This document shows positions 24,010 to 35,855 of a stretch of 64,000 nucleotides of DNA, piece by piece. Position numbers and translations under genes: made by a program. Under the pieces are notes generated by a model. That model did not search any database and was not told where the DNA came from. It saw nothing but the letters and a program-made list of their open reading frames with translations. This DNA is from Megascapheus bottae (lineage: Eukaryota; Chordata; Mammalia; Rodentia; Geomyidae). The DNA lies in assembly GCA_024803745.1 (NCBI GenBank), contig JANJXV010000004.1:52270358-52334357 (forward strand), written 5' to 3'. Numbering within the stretch: position 1 is the first letter of the stretch; each line of letters opens with the position of its first letter.

Positions 24010-24105
24010 AGGAAATGGTTCTGTGGCTCAAAGTGGTAGAGTGCTAGACTTAAGCAAAAATTCTCAGGGGCGCTATCCAGGCCCTGAATTCAAGCCCCAA
24101 GACCC
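24010..24105 (+). mobile_element. free-standing Geo-type monomer
   Basis: 'ctgtggctcaaagtggtaga' (A-box-like) and 'ccctgaattcaagcccc' (B-box-like) lie about 60 bp apart, the spacing of a tRNA-derived unit. Neither an IDL nor a B1 left monomer precedes it. A C/T-rich stretch follows in place of an A tail. Confidence 0.75.
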
Positions 24106-25475
24106 CCTCTTCCTCTCCTCCTACCCACCTCCACCCCACGCTAATAAAGGAATCGTAAAACACAATGCTTGTTCCCGAGGAACTGATGAACTGCATGAGA
24201 AGAATATCTTAGGGGGAAAAAAGGAACTTCTAATTATGAAAACCAGAAAAGACGAGAGTTCAAGAAAGCATACCCTTTCATTGCAGTGACCAAGAAAAAT
24301 CTCATGGTCTGGATGTGATTTAAATGGCTTTGGGAGCTTTCATTTATTTTTTTAAAGTTTCTCATTAAAATAATACTCATGGCAGAAAATTTAAGAAATA
24401 TAAATATTATAAACATATATGTAAAATGAACATTAGTTGACAGATATAAAAATCTTATCTTTAGAAATGATAACTTGAATTATTGACTTGGAAATATGTT
24501 CACAATCTACTGATAAGTGAAGATAGCTGATCATTGAATGACTAGTTATGCAATATACAAACATATTAAATTAATATATTTATATACTGTTGCTTTCTTT
24601 TTTATTATATTTACATTTTATTTTATTTTTTTTCTTTCATTTTTGTTCCAGAGCAAAGACTCAAGATGACATTCTAACTTCATGAACTATTTGACAGATT
24701 TTATGTCCTGGTGAATTAACGATAACAAAATAATATCCATTTAATTATTATAACTGATTATCAAATTAGCTGCTTAGAACATGGCTATCTTACTAAAACA
24801 ACAAGAGTTCTCTCAACAAATACTTTTTTTCAGCAAATACTTTTTTGATTCTAGTTCCACAGACTAAATATGTATAGTTTGAAGATTATAAATCAATAAT
24901 TCTTGGAAGGAAAAAATTTCTAAAGCAGAATTTAAATTTTTAAAGCAAAACCTTTTCTTTTTCAGAGAATAGGAAGAATCTGCCCTTAATGAAGACATGA
25001 GAAAAATAGGGATTTAACTTAATATTTCTGGAAAGGAATGCAAATATCTTTTAACCTTTTTCCTTATTTTTTCTAAACAAAGAATAATTGTCACATTTCT
25101 ACTTTGTATTCTAAGACTTATAATATAAACAGGCAATAAAGCCAAAGTTCTCTATGGACCACTCGAGAAGTATGGAATATAGTTCAACTGTAATTTTAAT
25201 CAAGAATGAATCAAAGTATTTGTGCTTTATAATTTTCTATTTCCATAAAGCATACTGTTGAATAATGTGGCATTTCCTTTCACAATATAGCATCAACATC
25301 TATTCATACCAGGGTTGATATGCTATTATTTAGCAGTTACAGACAATTCTAGGGATGAACTATGTTTTAATGATATTTATCTTATGATTGGACAGTGTAA
25401 ATATTTTAAATTGTTCATTAATATGAGAAATGCTGCTATAACTGTGCTCTAATTAAATATTTTATTTTACATGCA
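24106..25475. other. unique AT-rich block
   Basis: Contains a T-rich patch at 24590-24650 but no recognised repeat family or gene. Confidence 0.45.
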
Positions 25476-25655
25476 AGCTGGGCCCTGCTAGTTTATACCT
25501 TTAATTGGATCTACTCAGGAGGCTAGGATCTGAGGACTGCAGTTCAAAACCAGCCCAGGCAATAAAGTCTGTGAGAGTCTTATCTCCGATTAACCAGCAA
25601 AACACCACAAGTAGAGGTGTGGCTGATAGAGTGCTAGCTTTGAACAAGTACCTGT
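25476..25655 (+). mobile_element. B1-Geo SINE, 3'-truncated
   Basis: The left monomer ('actcaggaggctaggatc', 'aaccagcccaggcaat') and linker ('atctccgattaacc') are present. The right monomer stops after 'gagtgctagctttgaac' without its B-box region. Confidence 0.82.
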
Positions 25656-25844
25656 TCTGGCACATTTTTTTTCTATGTATACACATATACAACTTGTACA
25701 TTTTCTCATGATTATCTTTCATCATCACTAAAATAGAGAATATTAGTACAAACACTAAAGATTATTCTTGAGCATTTGCCAAAATTCTTCCTGAAAGATA
25801 CATATTATACATAGTAAATCTCCCAAGTAAGCTTTTAAAATGTG

Positions 25845-26130
25845 ATTTTTCCCACCATGTTGCCAGTACTGGGGCTTACACTGTGGCCTCCACACTCTCA
25901 CTTGGATTTTGGCTTATGGCAAATGCTCTAACACTGTTAATTTTGGCTAACATAGGAATTGGCTAACATGTTTATTATGTTTTATGTTCATTATATGCTT
26001 GTGTTAATTTTTACTGGTTAATTAGAAATAAGAGTCTCATAATTTGCTCATCCAAGCTGGCTTAGAACCTTGATTCTCAGATTACAGATTTCTGAATTGC
26101 TAGGAATAGAGGTGTGTGTCACTTGTTCCT
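25845..26130 (-). mobile_element. B1-Geo-like SINE, antisense, decayed and interrupted
   Basis: The plus strand shows a reversed Geo part ('ccagtactggggcttac', 'ggcaaatgctctaacac'), an AT-rich insertion at about 25940-26010, then the reversed linker and left monomer ('ggttaattagaaataag' to 'aggtgtgtgtcac'). Confidence 0.6.
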
Positions 26131-26204
26131 GAGTTTCATTGACCTGAATTAGATATTACCAATTTTCAAAAATTATTTCCTACCTTTTAAAATGGGAAAT
26201 AGTG

Positions 26205-26417
26205 GACCAGGAGTTTGGCCTAGTGGTTAAAGTGCTTGCCTAGCATGCATGAAGACCAGGGTTCGATTCCTCAGTACCACATATAAAAAAAGCCAGAAGT
26301 GGTGCTGAGGCTCAAGTGATAGAGTTCTAGCCTTGAGAAAGTCCAAGGACAGTGCTCAGGCCCTGAGCTCAAGACCCAGGACTGGCAAAAAAAAAATAAA
26401 TAAATAAATAAATAAAT
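26205..26417 (+). mobile_element. IDL-Geo SINE, young, with perfect target-site duplication
   Basis: Near-consensus IDL and Geo monomers with an A-run tail that becomes (AAAT)n at 26396-26417. It is flanked by identical 16-bp direct repeats 'aaaatgggaaatagtg' at 26189-26204 and 26418-26433. This is one of the most recent insertions in the window. Confidence 0.97.
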
Positions 26418-26433
26418 AAAATGGGAAATAGTG

Positions 26434-27440
26434 ATTTTGTTTTGTTTTAAATTGAACTTCATGTCTAATGAGATTTCATATAACACACATATTTTCGGTC
26501 ATTGACATTTATGTATGGTTGATCTGTACTGATAAATTGAGTTACCATTTCTAGTGGTGAGTACTTTCCCCTCGATTCCTCCTCCTATTTGACCAATATA
26601 GAGATTAAATCCATGTGTTATCTTAACTGGGCAAAACAATAACTCATGGAACATTAACTTTAAGTGTAATTTTACATTAAATTTAGAATTTGAAAGAGAT
26701 TAATTAGCATTTTTATTCAATAGATCAAAGACTATTTTTCTCACCAATTTATTAGCTAACCTGATGAGATAGGCCTTTAACAGAAAAAACAAAATGTGCA
26801 GGATTCTCTCAAGAATTCTTAAGTTGGAACAGCTATTTAGTTCTGCCCTGGAAGAGAGGAGCTCCTAGCTCTCTAGCCTTCAGCATTTAAGATTTATACC
26901 AGCTTTCTCTATCCCTTCACTGGTAAATCCTTATGCATAGGTTGAATTACAGCTATTTATGTAATTGCTATTTCTTGATTCTCCAGCCAGTAGACAGCAC
27001 ACTCTGAAACTTCTTGACCTTTGTAAACATGTTAGCCAACACCCATAATAAATAAATTCTACTAGTTCTCATCTCCAATGAAGGAAAAATAAAACTGAGA
27101 ATTGCCTTTTAAGTGACAAAGGATGATGAAACTTGACCTCTTGGCAAAGATTAAATTAAGGCAGTTGAAATCAACCAATAGCACCCAATAATCCTAGATA
27201 AAAGCAACTAGAGATGTGCCCTTTCAAGCCCAGCCTGACAAACTGAAATTAGTCAAATGTAAATGGTCCAGCCCTGAAAATGTTATGGGTGTGAGTCAGC
27301 AAATGGAACTAATGAAAAAACAAATAAATGAGCTGACTATTTTACATTGAGCTGTCCAATTTTTCACTAATCTGACATCAAAGATACTATGACAATTCAA
27401 AACTGAAAATAGTATACTATGCAGTAAACTGAAAAAGCTA
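26434..27440. other. unique non-coding stretch
   Basis: No recognised repeat family or gene. Confidence 0.45.
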
Positions 27441-27666
27441 AGCCAGGGGCCCTTGACTCTCCTAGCTACTCAGAAGACTAAGATATGAGAATGGTGCTTT
27501 GAAGCCAACCCGGGCAGGAAAGTCCTTCAGATTCTTATCTTCAATTAAATACCAAAAGGATGGAAGGCCAACTGTGGCAAAAGTGATAAAGCACTAGCCT
27601 TGAGCAAAAATGTTCATGGATTAGGCTCAGGCTCAGAGTTAAAGCCACCAAAAAAGAAACAGAAAA
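27441..27666 (+). mobile_element. B1-Geo SINE, diverged
   Basis: Left monomer words 'cctagctactcagaag' and 'gccaacccgggcagg', linker 'atcttcaattaaat', and right monomer 'actagccttgagcaaaaatg' are in the right order. It runs directly into an IDL-Geo copy in the same orientation. Confidence 0.82.
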
Positions 27667-27670
27667 CATG

Positions 27671-27803
27671 GGGTGGGGAGTTTGGCCTAGTGGTAGAATG
27701 ATTGCCTATTGGTACCACAAACACAGAAAAAGATTATAAGTGGCGCTGAGGCTCAACTGGTAGAGCTCTAACGACAGTGCTCAGGCCCTGAGCTCAAACC
27801 TGC
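27671..27803 (+). mobile_element. IDL-Geo SINE with internal deletions
   Basis: The IDL head 'gagtttggcctagtggtag' is present, but its B-box region is deleted (sequence jumps from 'gattgcctat' to 'tggtaccaca'). The Geo monomer also lacks the 'gccttgagaaagtccaa' block. It lies immediately downstream of the B1-Geo. Confidence 0.85.
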
Positions 27804-27822
27804 TTTTAGAGCCACAGAAAGT

Positions 27823-27884
27823 TGTGTGAGTGAGTGCGTGCATGCATGCATGTGTGTGTATGTGTATTTGTATATGTGTGTATC
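27823..27884. repeat. degenerate GT-rich / CATG-rich simple repeat
   Basis: Mixed 'gtgagtgagtgcgtgc', 'atgcatgcatg' and 'tgtgtgtatgtg' words lie just 3' of the preceding IDL-Geo. Confidence 0.85.
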
Positions 27885-28939
27885 TTTCTGGAAATCCTAT
27901 AATGTGGTAGCTTATTTCACTGATTAATTAGGATGCTGGATGGTAGAGATTTTTGACAGTCAACTATGTATACACAGTAAATACTGTTTCTTAGGCAAAG
28001 GTAACTTTTTTTTATATAGTTCTAAAATTCCATTATATTCCATTGCCAAAGAAACATTAAGAACTTTGTATAGCTGTATAAAAAGCAACTAATTTTTTAA
28101 AGAATAAACATTTTAATGTCAGCCAAAAAAATGAAATAGCTGAAAGCAAATATGTTTTCTGCCTTCCTTATTGCTCAATTTAGAAGGGGTAAAATAGAAA
28201 AGGAGGACTCTTTGAGAGAGGAGTCTAAGTCTGCAGAAGGCAGCTAGCTATAAAGTTACTCTTGGACAATGAGTTGGATGGCCAACCATGAAGTTGGGGG
28301 AAAAAAATAAACAGAATGTGTCCCATGGGATTTCGCCTTTGCTATACATAGGAGAATGCTAGGAATTGTACTTTGGGGAGATACTATTCTCATACTCCAT
28401 CAGTGTGACCATATAAAAGCAGGGTGATAATTTGCCCTTGGGGTACATGGTTCTAGTGCAAGAGGAATCTCATTCAAACCTATTATAGAACCAATCAACC
28501 TGACACTTCCCCAAGATCTAAAATGTAAGCACAGTGCAGCAACTAGGTAATAATTGGGTTGTCTCCCGTGGGTGGACACAGCAGATTATTTTATTGATTG
28601 GTCATATTTCATCTCTTCCACATTGTGCTCTTTCCTGCTTTCACATTTTTATAAACTGCTGCTGTCGGTAGTTCAGAGATGTCCACAGAACTTGTTAAAT
28701 TAGTGAACTATGAATACAAGTACTGTGTCACTTCCAACATTTATAATGGCACAAGGGTCTATAATTTCTCTCTTCTTCCTGTTACACCTTCAGCTAAATT
28801 CCAAAAAGTAGTAAAGAACACCATGACCCTGGATCTCTGAAGAAAATTAGGGGTTAAAGAGCTAGTTAGGTCAAAATGGACAAAAACTGTTAATTAAGGA
28901 CTAAACCTTTGTCACTGCAGGCCATCCTTATTGTGTAGT
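27885..28939. other. unique non-coding stretch
   Basis: No recognised repeat family or gene. Confidence 0.45.
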
Positions 28940-29165
28940 GTTTTTTTGTTTTTTTGTTTTTTGGTTTTTTTTTTTCCCCAGTCCTGGGCTTGGACTCAGG
29001 GCCTGAGCACTGTCCTTGGGCTGTTTTTCTCAAGGTTCGAGCACTACCACTTGAGTCTCAGCACCATTTCTGGCTTTTTTCTATGTAAGTGGTACCGAGG
29101 AATTGAACCTGGGTCTTCGTGCGTGCTAGGCAAGCACTCTACCACTAGGCCAAACTCTCAGCTCC
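28940..29165 (-). mobile_element. IDL-Geo SINE, antisense, long interrupted tail
   Basis: The reversed tail is a (TTTTTTG)-type run at 28940-28976. It is followed by the reversed Geo monomer and the reversed IDL head ('caagcactctaccactagg'). Opposite the tail, C and T runs occur at 29164-29181. A 90-codon plus-strand ORF here is SINE read-through. Confidence 0.92.
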
Positions 29166-29499
29166 CCCCCCCTTTTTTTTTAACAGAATGCAACCCCGTC
29201 TAGCTTGAGAAATGGATAAGCTTTCATATTTCACCCAATTTATTGTATGTTTTTATATTAAGTGTATATATATATATGCACACATAAAATAATTTTCCAT
29301 AGCAAATACTGGTTCCATTTTGTCACTAATATTTTAGGTATTATAGGTATCATCCAGTTTAATCTTTCTTCCTTTCATTCTAAATGTCCATGTGAGAGAA
29401 AAGGGAGAAGAAAGGAGAAGGGAGAGGATCGAAGGGGAAGTGAAGGAAGAAGTAATACCTCACTGTGCTCAGAAAAGTGTGTGGAAAAATTACACATAT
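29166..29499. other. short unique stretch
   Basis: C/T run, small (TA)n patch at about 29264-29278 and a purine-rich patch at 29396-29450. Nothing else recognised. Confidence 0.4.
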
Positions 29500-29699
29500 C
29501 GGGCCGGGAGTTTGGCCTAGTGGTAGAGTGCTTGCTTAGCATGCATGAAGACCCGGGTTCGATTCCTCGGTACCACATACATAGAAAAAAAGCCAGAAGT
29601 GGTGCTGAGGCTCAAGTGGTAGAGCCATAGCCTTGAGAAAGTCCAAGGACAGTGCTCAGGCCCTGAGCTTAAGCACACGACTGGCAAAAAAAAAAAAAA
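29500..29699 (+). mobile_element. IDL-Geo SINE, young, with perfect target-site duplication
   Basis: Consensus-like copy starting 'cgggccgggagtttggcct', with B-box 'gggttcgattcc', Geo monomer and a pure A tail. It is flanked by identical 14-bp repeats 'aaaattacacatat' at 29486-29499 and 29700-29713. ORFs on both strands here are read-through. Confidence 0.98.
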
Positions 29700-29713
29700 A
29701 AAATTACACATAT

Positions 29714-30535
29714 GGCCCCTAAGTTTTTGTACTCTTTTGAAACTATATTTATTTAGTTATTTCCACCCCCCTCTTCCTCTACCGATTTGAATACTGATCT
29801 TCTCACATATGACAATTTGGCTTAAATTGTCCTAATTGCTGATTTTTCTGTTCCATTAAATTTATTCATCTTTTAAATATACAATGTCCAAATGATATAT
29901 ATATACATATACACACATATAAAACTTGCAAAACCATACATCCTCTCTATGCTCATTTTTAGTCTCTTTTCAAAATTATATTAGCCATTCTCATCCATAT
30001 ATTTTTATAAATGAACTAATTATTTTTGTAATGTTCCCTCCTAAATTGATCACAAGAATGATTTCCTACACAATTTATGTTAATTGATATTGTTAAATAT
30101 TGAAACTTCTTGTCATAAAAAATATATATCACTCACTAATACTTCATCTTTTATTCTCAATAGAACTATCTTTATGTTTATGAAAAATTTAAAAATGTTA
30201 TTAGAATTGGAATAATTTTGTCTGTTTTCTTTTATACAGAAATTATATTTTATAACTAGCTTTACTAAGATTGGGTTCCCCAATTCTCTTGAATTTTCAA
30301 TTAGGCAACTATGTAGTTTACAAATAATGGTATTTTGTATTAATTTACATATAACTTCAAAGATTTAGTTCCTTCTCCAACTGAATGACTTCACTTTTCT
30401 GAATAATGTTGAAATATATAGTGAATATTACTTTGTTTATAGAATAATAAGAACTATTGGCTGAAAGTCTTTTCTGTTAAGAAACTATATACTCCCAATC
30501 TACTCTAAAACCAGTTATTAAAAAGATCATTATTT
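29714..30535. other. unique AT-rich stretch
   Basis: Strongly AT-rich, with small 'tata/caca' words near 29895-29920. No repeat family or gene recognised. Confidence 0.45.
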
Positions 30536-30712
30536 CTGCTCAAGGGTAGCACTCTACCATTTGAGTCACGGCACCACTTCCAGTTTTCTGGTGGTTCACT
30601 GGAGATAAGAGTCTTACAAATTGTCCTGCCCCAGGCTGCCTTTGAACTATGATCCTCAGATCTCAGCCTCTTGGTTGCTAGGATTACAAGCATGAGCCTC
30701 CAATGCCTAGCC
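30536..30712 (-). mobile_element. B1-Geo SINE, antisense, 3'-truncated
   Basis: The plus strand begins inside the reversed Geo monomer ('gctcaagggtagcactct') and continues through the linker to the reversed left monomer ('ctcagatctcagcctctt', 'gattacaagcatgagcc'). The 3' end of the Geo monomer and the tail are missing. Confidence 0.87.
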
Positions 30713-32460
30713 TGGCTTCAGTTTTTTATGCTTTATTTAGGAATCTTTCTTTTGGCAGAACATACACGCCACATTCCCTCTCCAGCTTTGTGCTCAATTT
30801 ACATAGTGCAATTATCACTACATAATGTGCATTAAATATAATGACTATCTTTACAACATGTTAATTTCATATAGGTGATTGCACTCTGACATCAGGAATA
30901 AGAAGAGAAAGCAAAGACTTTGTCTGATAAGCCTAAGCATAGACAGATTAACGGGCCTCTCACTTGGCTTTTAAATCATGCATAGAAAACTTAGCACATG
31001 AGGCTGGGTGCCAGTTGCAGCATGAAATTAGTAGATGGGACCTTAGACTATTGAGAAGACAGATATACAGCCCCAAACTAACCATATGTGTAAGAAGTGG
31101 CACACAATGGATACTTCTATACTTCTAGTAAAGCTAAAATAAGAAGACCATTTCGAAGCAAAAACTTTATGCATGAGGTCCAAATTCATGATGTTTTATT
31201 TGGCAAGTAGTCTAGAAATTGTTTTAAACTCAATCAGGACAAACATAATTTCAACAGTGCTGAAAGGATCCTTTCCTATCTCAGAGCCACTCATTCTCAG
31301 GAGGAAAAAAAAAAAAAAGAAAAAAAAAACACAGTGGCATCAAAAGAAACATCACGAACTCATATTACATCGGTAACATTTTAAAACTAGAATCAGCATG
31401 TGCCATGTGCACAAAAATTATCACAAGACAAACAAGGTTACAGGAAAGCCTGAGACTACAAAGTAGCTATAATTACTTCTTTTTTTAATTGAAACTAGAA
31501 TGAACAAAACCTGTTGTAAAAATAAGGATTGTAAAAGAGCTTTATGAACAATTTCTAAAAATGGAAATGATAGCTGGTGACAAGAGGAAAACGTAGCCCC
31601 AGAGAGCAGCCAAGTCTCTAAGTGTACAAGGAAAACTACCTGCTCAGAAACAGTGATTAGGTCTTACTTGAGTAAAACATACTTTTACTATGTTAAGGCT
31701 CTGAGATGCAGGCTTTTGAAAGCGTCTTGGGTAATATTCATCATAACCAAACCAGGATAGCTTGCTGGATGGATTATGATGCTCACAGATTCTGTACTAA
31801 TGCTCTCCTCTCCTTTTATAATTAAAGGCTTTAAAAATCCCATGCTCACTAAATTTTCTTCATACTCTTGAGACTCCAAATGTATGATAGTAGGAGCAGA
31901 AACTTTTCATTAATTCTATCCTGAACTCTGACGTTTATGTCCTGGTAGGAAGAATAAGGCTTCCTAAAGGATGCCTACTTCTAATTCCTTGAAGCTGTAG
32001 GTATCTTGTCTCAGAAGTGATTAAATTAAGAGCCGAGGGATGAAGAGAGGATGAATTATCTAAGAAGATCCAATCTAATTACAAAGAGTCTTAACATGAG
32101 AGATGTAACAGAAAGAGGATTTGAGAAATGAAGAGCTTGCTTTGCCAATGAAGAAAATAGCCACAAAAGCCAAGGAATTTGTGTGGCCTCTTTGCAGTTC
32201 AAAGAGGCAAAGAAATAGTCTCAGAGACTCGAGCTCATGGCTCTGCCTAACACTTGATGTACCCCAGCGAGACTTGTGTCTTCTCAACTACGACAACTAC
32301 TGAAAACTTCTCCTGCACAATCTAGAAGACAGGAGATTTGTGTTAACTAAGCTTCTGGTCATATAACAGCCATGAAAAAACAATCACATGGGACTTTCAT
32401 CATCTCATGAAATTTATTTTATTATTGCTTCTATAAATTCTTCTATAATGGGAAGTCGGG
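30713..32460. other. unique block with an A-rich patch
   Basis: An A-run with G interruptions lies at about 31303-31332 without a recognised SINE body in front of it. Short ORFs at 31173, 31688, 32075 and 32121 lack features. Confidence 0.45.
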
Positions 32461-32605
32461 CTTGGCTCCAGGGTAGGGTGGTAACCTGGAGCTGAAGAGC
32501 TCAGGGACAACACCCAGGCCTCAGGGTGGGGCAGTAAGCCTGGAGCTGAAGAGCTCAGGGACAGCACTCAGGCTGAATTCAAGCATCATGATCTACAAAA
32601 ATAAA
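32461..32605 (+). mobile_element. free-standing Geo monomer with internal tandem duplication
   Basis: This is the right monomer of the B1-Geo type ('gagctgaagagctcaggga'), present twice in tandem: 32467-32519 and 32519-32572, about 53 bp each. It ends with 'gaattcaagcatcatgat' and an A-rich tail to about 32640. No left monomer is attached. Confidence 0.8.
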
Positions 32606-32826
32606 AAAAAAATAAAACAAGATAAAAGAAAGAAAAATAATTAAATAATTACTGGTATTGCTCATTTGCAATGCCCACAAACATTGTTTTTAACTTTGCT
32701 TTTGAAAATCTATTGTAGCATTGAGCGTTACAGTCATCCTATGTTTCTTTATGCAGCGAACACCTTTGAGAAATAGGCTAAAGGAGGAAATACTTAGCTT
32801 GGCTCAAGTTTCAAGACTTCACTCCA

Positions 32827-33033
32827 GGGCCGGCAGTTTGGCCTAGTGGTTAAGGTGCTTGCCTAGCATGCATGAGGACCCGGGTTCGATTCCTCGGTAC
32901 CACATACATAGAAAAAAGCCGGAAGTGGTGCTGAGGCTCAAGTGGTAGAGCTCTAGCCTTGAGAAAGTCCAAGGACAGTGCTCAGGCCTTGAGCTCAAGC
33001 CCAGGACTGGCAAAAAAAAAAAAAAAAAAAAAA
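32827..33033 (+). mobile_element. IDL-Geo SINE, young, with perfect target-site duplication
   Basis: Near-consensus full-length copy with a pure A tail of about 23 bases. It is flanked by identical 14-bp repeats 'aagacttcactcca' at 32813-32826 and 33034-33047. The 125-codon minus-strand ORF over it (32843-33220) is SINE read-through. Confidence 0.98.
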
Positions 33034-33047
33034 AAGACTTCACTCCA

Positions 33048-35636
33048 CAGTCAACTGGCTCAATGGGTTCTAGTCTGTGATGAGGCAGAACTGGAAGAGG
33101 AAGGAGTTGGTAGGACATGGCTGAGAGAAGGGGAGGGGACAAAATATGCCCTCCAAAGGCATTCCTTAGTGGCATATTCATTCCAACTAAGCAACAACCC
33201 TTAATAATTCTGTTTTCCAAAATATTTTTTCAGCTTGGGAGCAAGTCTTTCACATAAAAGTCTGTGCATGACATTATGAATAGGACAGCTACTGCTGCTA
33301 TGATTTTAATCCCCTTATGTGAAAAATAGGTCAACGTGGATATGTAGAACAGAAATCTTTGAAGTAAGAAGAATATTGGAGAAACAGTACTGAGTCTAAG
33401 TTTGACTGGTACAGCAGTTGCACAGTAGCACTTTGTACCTCAAAATGCTATTTTAACAGCACTGAATTTTCTTTTGGATTTTAGAAATGTCAATGTTGCT
33501 AATCACTGTTGATGGAGGAACAGTGTGGAAGTAAATATGGAAGTAGAAATTTAAGAAATACCTATTTCTCATAATCAAATTATACATCAAAGAACAAACA
33601 TTTCTAGGTAGAAGGATCATCACATGTAATGAACATTCTTGTGAATAATGCTTTCAGAGATATTATTTCATTCCTTCCTAATTCTTTAAAAATCCTAATG
33701 AGCACATTTTATGACCTATATATTATAGAAGAGAAAACTGGAGCTTAGAGGATTCAGATGGTTCAAGATCTCATGGTTAAGAAGCAGAGCCAGATTCAGG
33801 ATCAAAAACAAGTTGACAAACACCAAGCTAAGTTCTGAAATCTCCACCTAAATATATTTAATGGTAAAGAGACTCAATATAACATATGATACCTGTATTT
33901 AAAGGAAACTAGTATCTAAATGGTAATATTTAGTATATGATGATGAGAGTAAATTCTGGTTGTTCCTGAGGTCTATCAGAGAATAGTGTGAAATTCATCA
34001 AATCACAGGAGTGGTGTGGCTGATCAAAACTCTTTTGCATTTTTTAATATAAATTACATTTCTGTGATATTCACAATGTAATTGCTTCAGTGTATAGCTC
34101 TTTTTCATGCTAGATTTCATATTTGCTGGATGTGGTCAGTTCTTACAAATTCAAATCAGTAGAATTCAAAAGGATTACATTTCATTCATTTAAATAATTT
34201 AACTTAAAAAAATGGATGTGGTGAGGGTGGTTTAGAAGTAGAAAGCATTGGTTATATAGAATCTGTTCCTGGCTTCCAGGAGTATGAAGAAAATTGCACA
34301 ATAAATCAATTTTTATGGGTGCTATTGACTTGCAATATTTGCTGCTTTTAAAAATTAATAGCTGAAATAATGAACATTCAAAAAAACTCTTACCACCATC
34401 AGTTTGATTAATTCCTTGATATGAAGTACAAATGACAAATGCAATATTAGAAATTAGATTTTCCTTTAGTACAGAGAAAATCCACATTCTGATTGTGGTG
34501 GTCAATACAATCCTGAAGTTTTTTTCCATTTAATTTGTGCAAAAGATTCCCTTACATAGACATTCCCTATCCATTAAGATGCAAGTTTAATGATTTCTAT
34601 AAATATTATTATAAATGAAGAATGGTACTTCTACCATACAACTGACATCATTTTATGTCAATACTTCATTACAGTAAGACTGGTAATAAAATGCTACTCT
34701 AAAGAAATTTTGTCTGAGATTTTTTAGCACGATCTTAGGCAGGAGATATGTTTACTAAAGTTACTGAATTATGAAGTTGAAAGAAATGGAGTTGCTTAAA
34801 CTTTACCGATACAATCTGCAACAAAACTGAGAGATTGGTTACAAGAATTTAAATGTCAGTCTGTGATCTTTTTGCACCAATGTGAATTAAAAAAATATAA
34901 ACTAGCTTCAAGTCTCTAGAAATTCGACATATCCAATTCCAACAAATTCTTGTAAGTTCCCCAAAACAAGTGAGATAAAAGAAGGGAGGGAGAAAGATGC
35001 AAAGCAAAAGAGCAGACCCTGATGACTACAAAAAGAGGAAAGCAAATTACAGAGCCCTTGTCTAAGATTTTTAGAGTCTTGAAGGCAGAGAGAAACAAGG
35101 AAATATGAAGTTATCATTTGGGTCTGATCAAAAGGGCATTTCCATTCATCTTCTATTACATAAACTTGAATGGCTGACACACTAGTTTCTGAACCTCTGA
35201 ACTTACACTGAAGTTGCTGTTCCATAATAGCATTCTTCAGACATCTGAGTGAATACGGTTTTATGAAAGTTAGGTTAGTATGTCATCTTCCTCTGTGATA
35301 GTGCAAAACACAGTAATTGCAAGTCTGAGTCTAAGTCAGTCCAACTTGGTTTGCTTCTCAATTCCTCCACTATGAGGGTATGCAACGAGCATATAAACTT
35401 CTTGGATTATCCTTCTTTCTTTCTCAAAAGGCTTATGTAAAAAATAGCAGTATATTTCATGTGGAAATTATTTGGCAGAGACCCTGTTATAAAATCCACA
35501 TAGTATATATTAATGATTATTATAATTGTTCAACTAGCTTATATTTCTAAGACAATACTACTGGAAGCAGTCTGTAAAACTGTCAGGATAGATATTTATC
35601 TTTTTGTCTTTGTTAGTGTTTTGCTTTTTGTTGTTA
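33048..35636. other. repeat-poor unique block
   Basis: About 2.6 kb without a recognised repeat family. Minus-strand ORFs of 115 codons (34182-34529) and 105 codons (34908-35225) show no domain or motif and are treated as chance. Confidence 0.45.
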
Positions 35637-35855
35637 TTTTGCACTGGTCCTTAGGACATAGGCATTGTCCCTGAGCTTTTATGCTCAAAGCTAGCACTCT
35701 ACTACTTGAGCCACAGCTCCACTTTTGTCTTTTTGATGCTTAATTGGAGATGAGAATCTCATGGGCTTTCTTGCATGAGTTTGCTTTGAACTTTAATCTT
35801 CTGTTCTCAGCCTCCTGAGAATCTAGGATTATAGGCATGAGCCACTAGCACCCTT
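35637..35855 (-). mobile_element. B1-Geo SINE, antisense
   Basis: The reversed Geo monomer ('attgtccctgagctttt', 'gagccacagctccact'), the linker 'ttaattggagatgagaat' and the reversed left monomer ('cagcctcctgagaatct', 'aggcatgagccact') are all present but diverged. Confidence 0.87.

Noticed and set aside
32843..33220. 125-codon minus-strand ORF
   Set aside because: Most of it is the antisense of an IDL-Geo SINE, including the poly-Phe run from the A tail; similar peptides recur at 29375-29711, 39920-40207 and 26271-26486 for the same reason.
34182..34529. 115-codon minus-strand ORF
   Set aside because: No recognisable motif and no supporting exon-like signals.
34908..35225. 105-codon minus-strand ORF
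   Set aside because: No motif recognised; a second ORF overlaps it in another frame, as expected for chance.
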